DNA from: Haloarcula nitratireducens
GTDB lineage: Archaea > Halobacteriota > Halobacteria > Halobacteriales > Haloarculaceae
Assembly: GCF_019599505.1 (NCBI RefSeq)
Contig: NZ_RKLT01000003.1
Span: 62,001 to 126,000 of the forward strand
Direction: 5' to 3'
DNA length: 64,000 nt
How positions within the stretch are numbered: position 1 is the first letter of the stretch; every line of letters begins with the position of its first letter. The notes beneath the pieces were generated by a model. That model worked only from the letters and a program-made list of their open reading frames with translations, was not told the origin of the DNA and did not search any database. Positions 48,386 through 57,797 of this stretch are shown in pieces. Both the position numbers and the translations under genes were made by a program.

Positions 48386-49489
48386 ATGGCGCTGTTCCTC
48401 GTCGCGATGGTCGCCGGGCAACTGCTCGGCCAACCCGTGCTGTTGGGCTACGTCACGACCGGGAGCATGCAACCGACGCTGGACCCGGGCGACGGGTTCG
48501 TGGCGGTGCCGGCGGCCGTCGCGGGGCCGATCGAGGAGGGAGACGTAGTCACGTTTCGAGCCGAAGAGCTGCACGGCGGGGGGTTGACGACCCACCGGGT
48601 CGTCGGTGAGACCGACCGCGGCTACGTGACCCGGGGCGACAACAACCCGTTCACCGATCAGGACGGCGACGAGCCGCCGGTGACCGACGCGCAGATAGTC
48701 GCCGTCGCCTGGCAGCCCGGCGGGGCGGTGCTGTCGATCCCCGGCGTCGGGCTGCTCGTCACGGGCGCGCAGGACGCCATCGCGGGGGTACAGCAACGCC
48801 TCGCGGTGCTCACCGGCAGCCGCTCGCTGCTCGGCACGCAGGGCATCGCCTATCTGCTCGTGACGCTATCGCTCGGAGCGTACGTCGCGGACGTGGCGCT
48901 GAGCGGCGACCGAAAGCGCCGGCGGACTCGGTCGCGGGAGACGGGGACGAACGTCCGCCTCGTCGTCGCCGTCTTCGCGGCGGCGGTGGTGCTGGCCGCG
49001 ACGGCGGCGATGGTGGCCCCGGCGGGGAGTGCAGAGTTCGGGATCGTCAGCGCCGAGAGCGACGCGCCCGGCAGTCGCGTCATCGAAACCGGGACCAGCG
49101 AGTCGGTGCCGTATCTCCTCCAGAACGGCGGGTTCGTCCCCGTCGTCGCGTACTTCGAGCCGGTGACCGACGGCGTCGACGTTCGACCCCGGGAGACGCG
49201 AATTCCGGGCCGCTCGACGGTCAACGCGACGCTCGTCCTCACCGCGCCGCCGGAGACCGGCTACTACCGACAGTACCTCGTCGAACACCGATACCTGCTG
49301 GTGCTTCCCCAGCCGACGATTCGGGCGCTCTACGAGGTGCACCCGTGGCTCCCTATCGCCGCCATCGACGGCATCCTCGGCGGGTCGTTCTACCTCCTCG
49401 GGACGACGCTCGCCGGGACCGGACGCGTCCGGACTCGCTCCCGAGAGAGCCCCTCTCGGTTCGACCGAGTCCTCTCCCGACTCAGATAG
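48386..49489 (+). CDS. signal peptidase I (SipW/archaeal S26B type) with C-terminal extension
   Basis: A 367-residue enzyme. The catalytic Ser27 sits in TTGSMQPTL, and GGLTTHRVVGE provides His70 in place of the bacterial Lys, with Asp85 in TRGDNNPF and Asp91 as further acids, the set of S26B peptidases that process archaeal and SipW-type signals. The usual enzyme body ends near residue ~165; a long extension with several helices (~180-330) and a basic tail follows, longer than the ~200 residues of a standard enzyme. The ATG at 48386 is preceded by GGAGG 5 bases upstream. It probably matures the DUF1102-like exported proteins. Confidence 0.88.
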   Translation: MALFLVAMVAGQLLGQPVLLGYVTTGSMQPTLDPGDGFVAVPAAVAGPIEEGDVVTFRAEELHGGGLTTHRVVGETDRGYVTRGDNNPFTDQDGDEPPVTDAQIVAVAWQPGGAVLSIPGVGLLVTGAQDAIAGVQQRLAVLTGSRSLLGTQGIAYLLVTLSLGAYVADVALSGDRKRRRTRSRETGTNVRLVVAVFAAAVVLAATAAMVAPAGSAEFGIVSAESDAPGSRVIETGTSESVPYLLQNGGFVPVVAYFEPVTDGVDVRPRETRIPGRSTVNATLVLTAPPETGYYRQYLVEHRYLLVLPQPTIRALYEVHPWLPIAAIDGILGGSFYLLGTTLAGTGRVRTRSRESPSRFDRVLSRLR

Positions 49490-49517
49490 CGTATCCAACG
49501 AACTCACTCAGCATCTC

Positions 49518-50627
49518 ATGAACGACAGAACGAGCGAAACAGACACGCGGGGTCGTCGCCTTCGAGCGATGCTGGCCGACAATTACGCGCTCGCGCTCAC
49601 CGCGCTCTTGCTGGTCGCCGCCCTCGGCGGTGCAGTCACGTACACGACCTATCTCGACGGCGAGACGCGGACCGAGACGCGACAGGTGGCGTCCTGGCAG
49701 TCGAGCGGCGAGTTCGCGCACAGTGCGACCGTGGTCGACGACACGGAGGCGTTCGCGGCCGGCACCGTCCTCCGGAACCGCTCCGTGTACTACCAGCGGC
49801 TCACGCCGCGACTGAACGGGTCGTTCGTCTACACGTACGCCGCCAGCGACGGCGGGAACCTCGCGGTCGAGACGACGGTCACGCTCGTCATGCGCTCCGT
49901 CGAGGAGACCGGCGAGGGCAACGAAACCGTCTACTGGCGCGTCGAGCGCCCGCTGGCCGAAGTCAGCGCGTCGTCGCTCGGACCCGGCGAGCGAGCGGTC
50001 GCGCCGTTCTCGGTCAACGCCACCGCGGCGGCCGCGGAGGCCGCCCGCATCGACAGCGAAGTCGGCGGAACGCCCGGGCAGACCGAGGTCGCCGTCGTCG
50101 CCGAAGTCGAGCGTTCGGGGACCCGAAACGGCCGCCCGGTCGAAGCGAGCGACGCGTCCCGGCTGTCTATCGCCTCCGGCGACGGCGTCTATCGCGTCAG
50201 CGAGTCGGGAGCGATGACCGACTCCGGCGGGCAGACGGAGGAGACGGAGGTCCCCGTCGAGTACGGCCCGCTCCGAACCGCCGGCGGGCCGCTCCTGTTG
50301 CTCCTCGGCGGCGTCGGAACGCTCGGTCTCGTGGCCGCGCGTCGCTCCGGTCGACTGACCGTCACGGACGCCGAGCGCCGGTGGCTCGCGTACCGCTCGA
50401 CCCGCCGAGAGTTCGACGACTGGATAACGACCGGGCGCGTGCCCAGCGAGGCGGAGGGACCGCCGGTCGTCGCCGTCGATTCGCTCTCGGGGCTGGTCGA
50501 CGTGGCCATCGACACCGACGAGCGCGTCATCGAGGACCGTCGACGCGGGGCCTGTCTCGTCCTCGGCGACGGACAGTGGTATCGCTTCGACCGACCGACC
50601 GGCCGCCCCGCTGGGAGAGCGCGATAA
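49518..50627 (+). CDS. DUF5305-family membrane protein, C-terminus apparently frameshifted
   Basis: A 369-residue protein with an N-terminal helix (LALTALLLVAALGGAVTYTTYLDG), an extracellular beta domain with many T/S and YQRLTPRLNGSFVYTYAAS, a second helix (GPLLLLLGGVGTLGLVAARRSG) near 258-280 and a cytosolic domain ERRWLAYRSTRREFDDWITTG. It fits the haloarchaeal DUF5305 proteins encoded beside signal peptidases. The stop at 50625 follows a basic TGRPAGRAR end. If one CGAC unit of the three at 50588-50599 is removed, reading continues in acidic, coding-like sequence to TGA at 50719-50721 ending GAADED, so this copy may be a slip variant. Confidence 0.8.
   Translation: MNDRTSETDTRGRRLRAMLADNYALALTALLLVAALGGAVTYTTYLDGETRTETRQVASWQSSGEFAHSATVVDDTEAFAAGTVLRNRSVYYQRLTPRLNGSFVYTYAASDGGNLAVETTVTLVMRSVEETGEGNETVYWRVERPLAEVSASSLGPGERAVAPFSVNATAAAAEAARIDSEVGGTPGQTEVAVVAEVERSGTRNGRPVEASDASRLSIASGDGVYRVSESGAMTDSGGQTEETEVPVEYGPLRTAGGPLLLLLGGVGTLGLVAARRSGRLTVTDAERRWLAYRSTRREFDDWITTGRVPSEAEGPPVVAVDSLSGLVDVAIDTDERVIEDRRRGACLVLGDGQWYRFDRPTGRPAGRAR
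50588..50599 (+). repeat. CGAC tetranucleotide repeat, three units, in the DUF5305 gene
   Basis: Three CGAC units at the point where the coding pattern changes frame; a change of one unit restores an acidic C-terminal tail. Confidence 0.75.
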
Positions 50628-50784
50628 AGCCGAGACCGAGTCGAGCGCGGCCGCCGACAAGCGATTGCTCGCAGAGGAACAGAACGGGTCCGACGTGGCC
50701 GGCGCGGCCGACGAAGACTGAGGTATCCCGCCCGCGAGCGGTCCGACCGTGGAGTATTTCCGCGCCGGAACCGCCAGACAAGTC

Positions 50785-53583
50785 ATGGACGCTGCGCTTG
50801 GCCCGCCAGCGAAGATGGCCGAGCTGGAGGACGACCTGACGCCGATGATGGCGCAGTACTTCGAGCTCTGTGAGCGCTACGACGAGGCGCTCGTCCTCTT
50901 TCGAGTGGGCGACTTCTACGAGGCCTTCTGCGAGGCCGCCGAGCGGGTCGCCCGCCTCTGTGAGATCACGCTGACACAACGGGAGGACTCCACCGGGGAG
51001 TACCCGATGGCGGGCATCCCCATCGACAACGCCGAGTCGTACATCGAGACGCTGCTGGACGCCGGCTACCGGGTCGCCGTCGCCGACCAGGTCGAGGACC
51101 CCGACGAGGTCAGCGGCGTGGTCGAGCGGGCGGTCACCCGCGTCGTCACGCCCGGGACGCTCACCGAGGCGGAACTGCTCGGCGGCGCGGACAACAACTA
51201 CGTCGCCGCGCTGACCGAGGGAGCGGACGACTACGGGCTCGCGCTCGTCGACGTCTCGACCGGCGACTGCTACGCGACGAGCGTCGGGAGCGAGACGGCC
51301 GTCGCCGACGAGCTGAGCCGGTTCGGTCCCGCCGAGGCCATCGTCGGCCCGGACGTGGACGTAGAGCGGGACGCGACGTTCGGGCCGGCGTGTCTCGTGA
51401 CCGAGTACGACGCCGCGGCCTTCGAGCGCGAGCGAGCCGAGGAGCGCATCGAGCGCTACTTCGGGCCGCCAGAGCGGCTGCTGGCCGGCGACGCCGAGCG
51501 ACGGGCCTGCGGCGCGCTGTTGGCCTACGCGGAGTACACCCGCGGCAGCGCGGGCGCGGTCGGTCCCGACGGCGAGCCGGTCGACCCCGACGTGGACCCC
51601 GAGGGGACGCTCGACTACCTCAACCACCTCACTCGCTACGACCCCCGCGAGTACATGCTGCTGGACGCGGTGGCCGTCGAGAGCCTCGAGCTGTTCGAGC
51701 GGCGCTCCGTGCAGGGCCACGCGAACCTGACGCTCGTCGACACGCTGGACGAGACCGCCTGCGCGCTCGGCCGCCGGAAGTTGACCGACTGGCTCCGCCG
51801 CCCGCTGCTGGACGAGGACCGCATCGACGCGCGCCACGAGGCCGTCGCGGAACTGTCGCGCGACCCCGCGACCCGCGAGCGGTTACACGACCTGTTGGCG
51901 GACGTGTACGACCTCGAACGCCTCATCTCGCGCGTCTCTCGCGGTCGCGCGAACGCGCGGGACCTGCGCTCGCTCGCGGCGACGCTGTCGGTGGTGCCCG
52001 ACGTGCGCGAGGCGCTCTCGGGGGCCGACGCCCGCTTGCTCTCGGACCTCTACGCGACGATCGACCCGCTGGCCGAGACGCGCGAGGAGATAGAGGCCGC
52101 CATTCGCCCGGACCCGCCACAGGAGATCACGGAGGGCGGCGTCGTCCGCGAGGGGTACGACGAGGAACTCGACGACCTGCGTTCGACGGAGCGCTCGGGC
52201 AAGCAGTGGATAGACGACCTGGAAGCCGACGAGCGCGAGCGGACCGGCATCGACTCGCTGAAGGTCGGCCACAACTCGGTCCACGGCTACTACATCGAGG
52301 TGACGAACGCCAACCTCGACTCGGTGCCCGAGGACTACCAGCGCCGACAGACGCTGAAGAACTCAGAGCGGTTCTACACGCCCGAACTCAAGGAGCGCGA
52401 AGAGACGATTCTCCGGGCCGAGAGCGAGGCCGACGACCTGGAGTACGACCTCTTCTGCGCGGTTCGGGACGCCGTCGCCGACGAGGCCGAGCGGGTACAG
52501 GCGCTCGCGGACCGACTCGCGCGGCTGGACGTCCTCGTCTCCTTCGCCGAGGTCGCCGCGAGCCACGGCTACTGCCGACCGACCGTCGGCGGCGACGGCA
52601 TCGAGATCGAGGCGGGGCGACACCCGGTCGTCGAACGCACCGAAGCCGCGTTCGTCCCCAACGACACGCGTCTCGGCAGCGGTCCGGTCGGCGCGGACGG
52701 CGCGGACGGCACGAAGGGAGAGACCGACGCCGAACGGGACCCCTTCTTCGCCGTCGTCACCGGACCGAACATGAGCGGCAAATCGACGTACATGCGACAG
52801 GTCGCGCTCGTCTGCCTGCTGGCACAGGCCGGCAGTTTCGTCCCCGCGGCGTCGGCCGACCTCCCGATACTGGACCGGGTGTTCACCCGCGTCGGGGCCA
52901 GCGACGACATCGCCGGCGGGCGCTCGACGTTCATGATCGAGATGACCGAACTCGCCACCATCCTCTCGGAGGCGACGGCCGACTCGCTGGTCCTGTTAGA
53001 CGAGGTGGGACGCGGAACCTCGACGGCGGACGGCCTCGCTATCGCCCGCGCCGTCACCGAGTACCTCCACGACGAGGTGGGCGCGTACACGCTGTTCGCG
53101 ACCCACCACCACGACCTCACGGCGGCCGCCGAGGAATTGGCCGGCGTCGCCAACCGCCACTTCCGGACGAGCCGTGACGAGGGGAGCGTCGTCTTCGACC
53201 ACGAACTCGCGCCCGGCGCGGCCGCGGCCTCCTACGGCGTCGAAGTGGCCGACATGGCGGGCGTCCCCGACGACGTCGTCGCCCGCTCTCGGGAACTGCT
53301 CGCCGACGAGCGGCGGGACGGAGCCGCGGTGACGGGAGACGGTCGCGACGGCGGGGACGGCGGCGACAGCGACCGTTCCGCCGCCGAGGCCGGAACGACG
53401 CCGAAGGCGAACGGCCACGATTCGACGGCCGACGCGGTCGCCCCGGCGATGGCAGGGGGCGACGAAGCGGTGGTACGCGCGCTCAGAGAGACCGACGTCG
53501 CGACCATGACTCCGCTGGAGGCGCTGAACACGCTCGCGGCTCTCAGAGACCGGGCCGAGCGAGACGCCCCGGACGATCAGTAA
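50785..53583 (+). CDS. mutS: DNA mismatch repair protein MutS (second copy)
   Basis: A 932-residue MutS1-type protein. The mismatch motif is [15 protein letters not shown] (Phe44/Glu46); the connector and lever regions are followed by the ATPase with [32 protein letters not shown], then [21 protein letters not shown] and [12 protein letters not shown]. An acidic low-complexity insertion ([17 protein letters not shown]) precedes the C-terminal helices ([22 protein letters not shown]). The ATG at 50785 ([11 protein letters not shown]) is preferred over the GTG 12 codons upstream. Sequence order resembles the first copy but many residues differ, so both are established MutS1 paralogues. NucS is about 390 bases downstream. 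Confidence 0.97.
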   Translation: MDAALGPPAKMAELEDDLTPMMAQYFELCERYDEALVLFRVGDFYEAFCEAAERVARLCEITLTQREDSTGEYPMAGIPIDNAESYIETLLDAGYRVAVADQVEDPDEVSGVVERAVTRVVTPGTLTEAELLGGADNNYVAALTEGADDYGLALVDVSTGDCYATSVGSETAVADELSRFGPAEAIVGPDVDVERDATFGPACLVTEYDAAAFERERAEERIERYFGPPERLLAGDAERRACGALLAYAEYTRGSAGAVGPDGEPVDPDVDPEGTLDYLNHLTRYDPREYMLLDAVAVESLELFERRSVQGHANLTLVDTLDETACALGRRKLTDWLRRPLLDEDRIDARHEAVAELSRDPATRERLHDLLADVYDLERLISRVSRGRANARDLRSLAATLSVVPDVREALSGADARLLSDLYATIDPLAETREEIEAAIRPDPPQEITEGGVVREGYDEELDDLRSTERSGKQWIDDLEADERERTGIDSLKVGHNSVHGYYIEVTNANLDSVPEDYQRRQTLKNSERFYTPELKEREETILRAESEADDLEYDLFCAVRDAVADEAERVQALADRLARLDVLVSFAEVAASHGYCRPTVGGDGIEIEAGRHPVVERTEAAFVPNDTRLGSGPVGADGADGTKGETDAERDPFFAVVTGPNMSGKSTYMRQVALVCLLAQAGSFVPAASADLPILDRVFTRVGASDDIAGGRSTFMIEMTELATILSEATADSLVLLDEVGRGTSTADGLAIARAVTEYLHDEVGAYTLFATHHHDLTAAAEELAGVANRHFRTSRDEGSVVFDHELAPGAAAASYGVEVADMAGVPDDVVARSRELLADERRDGAAVTGDGRDGGDGGDSDRSAAEAGTTPKANGHDSTADAVAPAMAGGDEAVVRALRETDVATMTPLEALNTLAALRDRAERDAPDDQ

Positions 53584-53630
53584 CTGGCAAGCAGTTGAAG
53601 ACTATGTTTCACTAACCTGTAAGGTACAGG

Positions 53631-53640
53631 TATTTTTATC
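53631..53640 (+). promoter_or_regulatory. TATA box of the HalOD1 gene
   Basis: TATTTTTATC is centred about 26 bases before the ATG at 53661 and supports that start over the ATG at 53649. Confidence 0.5.
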
Positions 53641-53660
53641 CTAGAGAGATGACATCCACT

Positions 53661-53924
53661 ATGCGAACGTCAGCCCACACCCCGTCTACGGCCCCGCTGG
53701 TCTCGACCAGTTTCCAGGACCCGGAGGCCGTCGCCCCGGCCGTCGTCCAGGCGGTCTCGAACGTCAGCGAGGACCCGATCGAGTCGCTCCCGCCCCTCAA
53801 CACGGCCGTGGACCCCGACGCGCTCGCCGCGCTCGTCGAGGGCGGCACGGTCGCGCACGTCGCGTTCAGTTACCACGGCCACGACGTGGTCGTCACCGCG
53901 GCCGGCGACATCGAGGTCTACTGA
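53661..53924 (+). CDS. HalOD1 output-domain protein
   Basis: An 87-residue protein that is almost entirely a HalOD1 domain: APAVVQAVSNVSEDPIESLP, PLNTAVDPDALAALVEGGTV and VAFSYHGHDVVVTAAGDIEVY, the haloarchaeal output module often attached to response regulators. A free-standing form is common in haloarchaea and is presumed to be a signalling adaptor. It has its own TATA box. An earlier ATG at 53649 would add four residues. Confidence 0.85.
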   Translation: MRTSAHTPSTAPLVSTSFQDPEAVAPAVVQAVSNVSEDPIESLPPLNTAVDPDALAALVEGGTVAHVAFSYHGHDVVVTAAGDIEVY

Positions 53925-53972
53925 TTCTCGGTATCGAGGGTATCGGACGGTCCCGCGGAGTTTAGCGGGCGG

Positions 53973-54701
53973 TCACGGCGGCGCGAGCGAGACGAACTCC
54001 AGTCCCTTCTCGGCGAGTAACTGCCGAGCGCGGTCGGTCACCGACGGCGCGACGAGGACGCCGCGGACCTCCGTCTCGGCGTGTAAGTCCCGTCTGAGCG
54101 CGTCGACGTACCGGTTCAGTTGGCCGACGGCGTCCGGGCCGACCCGCCGGCGCTTGAGTTCGACGACGACGGTTCGCCCGGCGGCGTCCTCGCCGTAGAC
54201 GTCGACCGCGCCCGCGGGCGTCTCGCGCTCGGTGGCGAGCGGCGTGAACCCCGGTTCGACGAGGTCGGGCGTCTCCAGTATCCGCTCTTTCAGGTCGGCT
54301 TCGGTCCCCGTGACGGCCAGTTCCTCGGGATCGCTCACGTCGAAGGCCGCGGCGTGGGCCACCGTCTCGAAGGCGATCTCGAGCTCCTCGTCGGGCGTGG
54401 TCCGCTCCGAAAGGATCACCAGCGACGCCCCGGCGACGGTGACGGAGTGGTCACAGCCCGGCGGTTGCCAGTTCACCGGTTGCTGTCCCTCGTCGGTGTG
54501 GACCAGCGCGGTCCCGTCGGGCTTCAGCGTCACGTGGCGGTCGCCGAGACCGAGCGAGCTGGCCGCGCGGCCCTGGTACTCGACGGTACAGGCACCGAAC
54601 AGCGTCACCATCGCGCCCCGATCGATCGCGCGCTCGACGAGGTCGCGCGCGGTGTCGGGGGCGGGGTGACTCAGCGTCTCGACGGCGCTCTCGGCGGTCA
54701 C
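53973..54701 (-). CDS. nucS: mismatch-specific endonuclease NucS (EndoMS)
   Basis: A 242-residue NucS/EndoMS, an RecB-like nuclease that cuts both strands at mismatches or branched DNA. The nuclease core is PAGAVDVYGEDAAGRTVVVE with Asp167, then Glu181 and Lys183 in ELKRRRVGPDAVGQLNRYV, matching the D-(E-x-K) triad and the Q-x3-Y helix. The N-terminal domain LFGACTVEYQGRAASSLGLGDRHVTLKPDGTALVH is the DNA- or ssDNA-binding half. The C-terminal PCNA-interaction tail is not obvious. It lies on the opposite strand from the second mutS, separated only by the HalOD1 gene. Confidence 0.95.
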   Translation of the reverse strand: MTAESAVETLSHPAPDTARDLVERAIDRGAMVTLFGACTVEYQGRAASSLGLGDRHVTLKPDGTALVHTDEGQQPVNWQPPGCDHSVTVAGASLVILSERTTPDEELEIAFETVAHAAAFDVSDPEELAVTGTEADLKERILETPDLVEPGFTPLATERETPAGAVDVYGEDAAGRTVVVELKRRRVGPDAVGQLNRYVDALRRDLHAETEVRGVLVAPSVTDRARQLLAEKGLEFVSLAPP

Positions 54702-54710
54702 GACTCGCGG

Positions 54711-55145
54711 TTAGCGGTCGGTCCGTAAAAAGGACGCGTCGTCGGGCGGGAACGCCACGTCGGCCCGCAGACGGAGGGCGGCGAGCAGGCCGTCCCGGAC
54801 GGTCCGGGCGTCGATACCGTCGCCGACCACTTCGCAGGCCCGGCCCTTCACCTCGACCCACCACTCGCGCAGCGCCGCCGGGTCGTCAGTTCGGGCGAGC
54901 GCGACGTCCTCGGGGTCGGTGAGCGTCGGATCCAGCCAACAGACGCAGTAGCGCCGGACCGTCCCGTCACAGACGAGCAACTGGTCGAACCCCGCGTCGA
55001 GTCGCGCACGGACGGCCGCCGCCGGCCATCCCGTCCCGAGCGGCTCGGACTGGGCGATCGGGTCGGCGTCGACGCCCCAGTGCGCGTACCGACAGTCGAA
55101 TCGGCCGTCCGCACGCGCGACGGCGACGAGCGTCCGCCGCCCCAT
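54711..55145 (-). CDS. DUF6735-family protein
   Basis: A 144-residue protein beginning MGRRTLVAVARADGRFDCRY then AHWG, the family hallmark of a short strand followed by YxHWGxxxxxI. The rest is FDQLLVCDGTVRRYCVCWLDPTLTDPEDVALARTD and a helical C-terminus. Function unknown. The ATG at 55145 is preferred over one 11 codons upstream. It ends 9 bases from the start of nucS on the same strand, so the two are probably co-transcribed. Confidence 0.75.
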   Translation of the reverse strand: MGRRTLVAVARADGRFDCRYAHWGVDADPIAQSEPLGTGWPAAAVRARLDAGFDQLLVCDGTVRRYCVCWLDPTLTDPEDVALARTDDPAALREWWVEVKGRACEVVGDGIDARTVRDGLLAALRLRADVAFPPDDASFLRTDR

Positions 55146-55305
55146 CAGCGATCGTCTCCCCGCTTTTCGCACATGCACGTCGCTGGCCGCGTCTCCCTAC
55201 TTCAACGCTCGCTCGACGACGCCGGGACACGTCGGAGCCGACGACCCCGCCGAAGTATGCTACTCATGCACAACCCTCAAGTATCGCGTCGCCGTATCAG
55301 TACGT

Positions 55306-55599
55306 ATGATGGGGAGCGAATGGCTGTACGGTGCCATCGCCCTGCTCGTCGGGCTTCACGTCCTGACGATGCTGTACGCCTACCGCCGGCAGAGCGACCC
55401 CGCCGGCGCCACCCAGGCGGACGCCGAGACGCGGCCAGCGGTCGGCAGCGACGAGGAAGAGGAGGCCGACGGGACCGTCAACTGCGCTCACTGCGGCACC
55501 GTCAACCAGCGGGGCTACCAGTTCTGTCGGGAGTGCGTCGCCGACCTCTCCGGTAGCGCGCCCCGACGCCAGTCGCCCGACCACACGCAACCGTACTGA
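55306..55599 (+). CDS. membrane-anchored zinc-ribbon protein
   Basis: A 97-residue protein with a single N-terminal helix (LYGAIALLVGLHVLTMLYAY), an acidic linker (DEEEEADGT) and a C-terminal zinc ribbon, VNCAHCGTVNQRGYQFCRECVADLSG, two CxxC pairs 14 residues apart. Short helix-plus-ribbon proteins of this kind are typical of haloarchaea (DUF7577-like). Function unknown; the ribbon faces the cytosol if the basic YRRQ after the helix is inside. Confidence 0.72.
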   Translation: MMGSEWLYGAIALLVGLHVLTMLYAYRRQSDPAGATQADAETRPAVGSDEEEEADGTVNCAHCGTVNQRGYQFCRECVADLSGSAPRRQSPDHTQPY

Positions 55600-55650
55600 T
55601 CTCGCCCTCGGAGGGGTGTGTTTAGGTGCGTGGGAAGCGACGACTTCGAC

Positions 55651-56634
55651 ATGCGTTTCGGAGTGCTCTCGACGGCGAGGATCGGGCGCGAGTCGGTGAT
55701 TCCAGCCATCCAGCGGAGCGACCACGAGGTCGCCGCGATCGGCTCTCGGGACGCCGATCGCGCCCGCGCCGTCGCCGACGAACTCGGTATCGAGTCGGCC
55801 TACGGCGACTACGAGACGATGCTCGCCGAGGCCGACGTCGACGCGGTGTACAACCCGCTCCCCAACGGCCTCCACGCGGAGTGGAGCCGGCGAGCCGCGG
55901 ACGCCGGGCTGCACGTCCTCTGTGAGAAGCCGCTCGCCGTCGACGCCGCCGAGGCCGCCGACCTCTTTTCGTACTTCGAGGACCGCGACCGCACGCTGAT
56001 GGAGGCGTTCATGTACCAGTTCCACCCGCGGACCGAGCGGGCGCGCGAGGTCGTCAGCGAGGAGCTCGGCGATATCACCTCGGTCGACGCCACGTTCACC
56101 TTCCGCCTCGACGACCCCGAGGACATCCGCATGAACCCCGACCTCGCGGGTGGCAGCCTGATGGACGTCGGCTGTTACGCGGTCAGCGCGGTTCGCGGGT
56201 TCCTGGGCGAACCCGACCGCGCGTACGGTCACGCTATCGACTCCCGGGGGACCGGCGTCGATACGACCTTCTCCGGCGTCCTCGAATACGACGACGGCCG
56301 GGCCGGGCGGATCGCCTGCGGTTTCGATACGCCGAACGCCGAGCGCTACCGCGTCGAGACCACGGACGGCTGGCTCGAAGCGCGCAACTGCTTCGGTCCC
56401 GGTCCCGACCGGTCGGTGTCGCTCACCTACGCCGTCGACGGGCGCGAGGCGACCGAGACGTTCGACGCCGTCGATCAGTACACCCTGCAGGCCGAGGCGT
56501 TCGCCGACGCCGTCGAGGCCGGCGAGACGCCCCGCGTCGACCGCGCGGAGTCGATGGGGAACATGCGCACGATCGACGCGCTGTATCGGAGCGCCGAAGA
56601 GGGAACGCCGGTGGCCGTCGCCGATCCGAACTGA
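55651..56634 (+). CDS. Gfo/Idh/MocA-family NAD(P)-dependent oxidoreductase
   Basis: A 327-residue dehydrogenase. The N-terminal Rossmann fold opens FGVLSTARIGRESVIPAIQR and binds NAD(P); the EKPLAVD motif (HVLCEKPLAVDAAEA) contains the catalytic Lys of the family, and FMYQFHPRTERAREVV the substrate region. The C-terminal domain is the GFO_IDH_MocA beta sheet. It resembles glucose-fructose oxidoreductase or D-xylose dehydrogenases and thus probably oxidises a sugar; the exact sugar cannot be read. The ATG at 55651 is used. The aldo/keto reductase gene follows by 42 bases, so a sugar-modifying pair is plausible. Confidence 0.85.
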   Translation: MRFGVLSTARIGRESVIPAIQRSDHEVAAIGSRDADRARAVADELGIESAYGDYETMLAEADVDAVYNPLPNGLHAEWSRRAADAGLHVLCEKPLAVDAAEAADLFSYFEDRDRTLMEAFMYQFHPRTERAREVVSEELGDITSVDATFTFRLDDPEDIRMNPDLAGGSLMDVGCYAVSAVRGFLGEPDRAYGHAIDSRGTGVDTTFSGVLEYDDGRAGRIACGFDTPNAERYRVETTDGWLEARNCFGPGPDRSVSLTYAVDGREATETFDAVDQYTLQAEAFADAVEAGETPRVDRAESMGNMRTIDALYRSAEEGTPVAVADPN

Positions 56635-56676
56635 CTGGGCCAAACCGTTTTTGCCCACCGATGACTTCGGGGGAAC

Positions 56677-57516
56677 GTGACGATTCCCACCACGACACTG
56701 CCGAGCGGCGACGAACTCCCGATGGTCGGCGTCGGGACCTGGCAACTGGACGACGACACCGTCGGCGACTCCGTGCGGGCGGGGTTAGACGCCGGCTACG
56801 GCCACGTCGACACCGCCGAGGGGTACCGCAACGAGGCCGCCATCGGCGACGCGCTCGCCGACTACGAGCGCGAGGACTACTTCCTCACCTCGAAGGTCCT
56901 GCCGAAACACCTCGACTACGAGTCGGTCATCGCCGCCTGTGAGGCGTCGCTCGACCGACTGGACACGGAGTATCTGGACCTGTATCTGGTCCACTGGCCC
57001 AACCCCGCCATCTCCATTCGAGAGACGATGAACGCGATGGCCCACCTGAAAGCGGAGGGGAAGGTCCGAAACGTCGGCGTCTCGAACTTCAGCGCCTACC
57101 AGCTCAGCGCCGCTCAACACGTCAGCGACGTGCCCATCGCGGTGAACCAGATCGAGTACCACCCGTGGAACACCCAGGACGACGTGGTCGAGCACTGCCG
57201 CGAGACCGATACCGTCGTCGAGGCCGCCGCGCCGCTCGGTCGGACCGAGGTGTTCGAGGACGAGACGATCCAGGCCGTCGCCGAGGAGTACGACCGCTCG
57301 GTGCCGCAGGTCATCCTGAAGTGGGCCGTCGAGAACGACGTCGTTCCCCTCCCGAAGTCCACCTCGCCGGACCACGTTCGGGCCAACCTCGAACTGTTCG
57401 ACTGGGACCTCGCCGAGGAGGACCGACAGCGCATCGACGACATCGGCCGCCACCAGCCGGTGTACGACCACCCCGCCCGGGACTGGACGAGCGACACCTA
57501 CGGCATCTCGCAGTAG
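56677..57516 (+). CDS. aldo/keto reductase
   Basis: A 279-residue (beta/alpha)8 reductase. The catalytic tetrad is visible: Asp and Tyr in GHVDTAEGYRNEAAIG, Lys in LTSKVLPK, His in LVHWPNP, with the NADPH-binding end LPKSTSPDHVRANLELF. It converts aldehydes or ketones to alcohols with NAD(P)H; substrate unknown. The start is GTG at 56677 (MTIPTTTLPSG). It probably forms an operon with the Gfo/Idh/MocA gene. Confidence 0.93.
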   Translation: MTIPTTTLPSGDELPMVGVGTWQLDDDTVGDSVRAGLDAGYGHVDTAEGYRNEAAIGDALADYEREDYFLTSKVLPKHLDYESVIAACEASLDRLDTEYLDLYLVHWPNPAISIRETMNAMAHLKAEGKVRNVGVSNFSAYQLSAAQHVSDVPIAVNQIEYHPWNTQDDVVEHCRETDTVVEAAAPLGRTEVFEDETIQAVAEEYDRSVPQVILKWAVENDVVPLPKSTSPDHVRANLELFDWDLAEEDRQRIDDIGRHQPVYDHPARDWTSDTYGISQ

Positions 57517-57523
57517 GTCGTCT

Positions 57524-57706
57524 ATGGGGCCGCCCGCGCCGACCCGACTCGACGCCGCGGCGGCCGCGAGCGTCGCGCTCTGTCTCCTCGTCGCGTACTA
57601 TCTCGCGCCGGACCCGACGGTGCGGTACGCCGCGTGGCTGACGGTTTTCTGCGTCTGGATGGCGTGGTTCGTCGCCTTCGGCGCGCGGTGGCTGTACTCG
57701 GAGTGA
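57524..57706 (+). CDS. small two-helix membrane protein
   Basis: A 60-residue protein with helices AAAAASVALCLLVAYYLAP and YAAWLTVFCVWMAWFVAFGARWL. Two-helix proteins of this size are common in haloarchaea and unstudied. It starts 7 bases after the aldo/keto reductase stop, so it may be translated with it. Confidence 0.65.
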   Translation: MGPPAPTRLDAAAAASVALCLLVAYYLAPDPTVRYAAWLTVFCVWMAWFVAFGARWLYSE

Positions 57707-57764
57707 CCAACTCGTCGTTCAGCCCGCCTGAATCGAATGGTTTACTCGATTCCGTGTCAGAGAG

Positions 57765-57774
57765 ATTTTATTAA
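57765..57774 (+). promoter_or_regulatory. TATA box of the 45-residue RHH-like gene
   Basis: ATTTTATTAA is centred about 28 bases before the ATG at 57798, consistent with a leaderless message. Confidence 0.5.
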
Positions 57775-57797
57775 CTCCCGGCCCATATGCACAGTTG

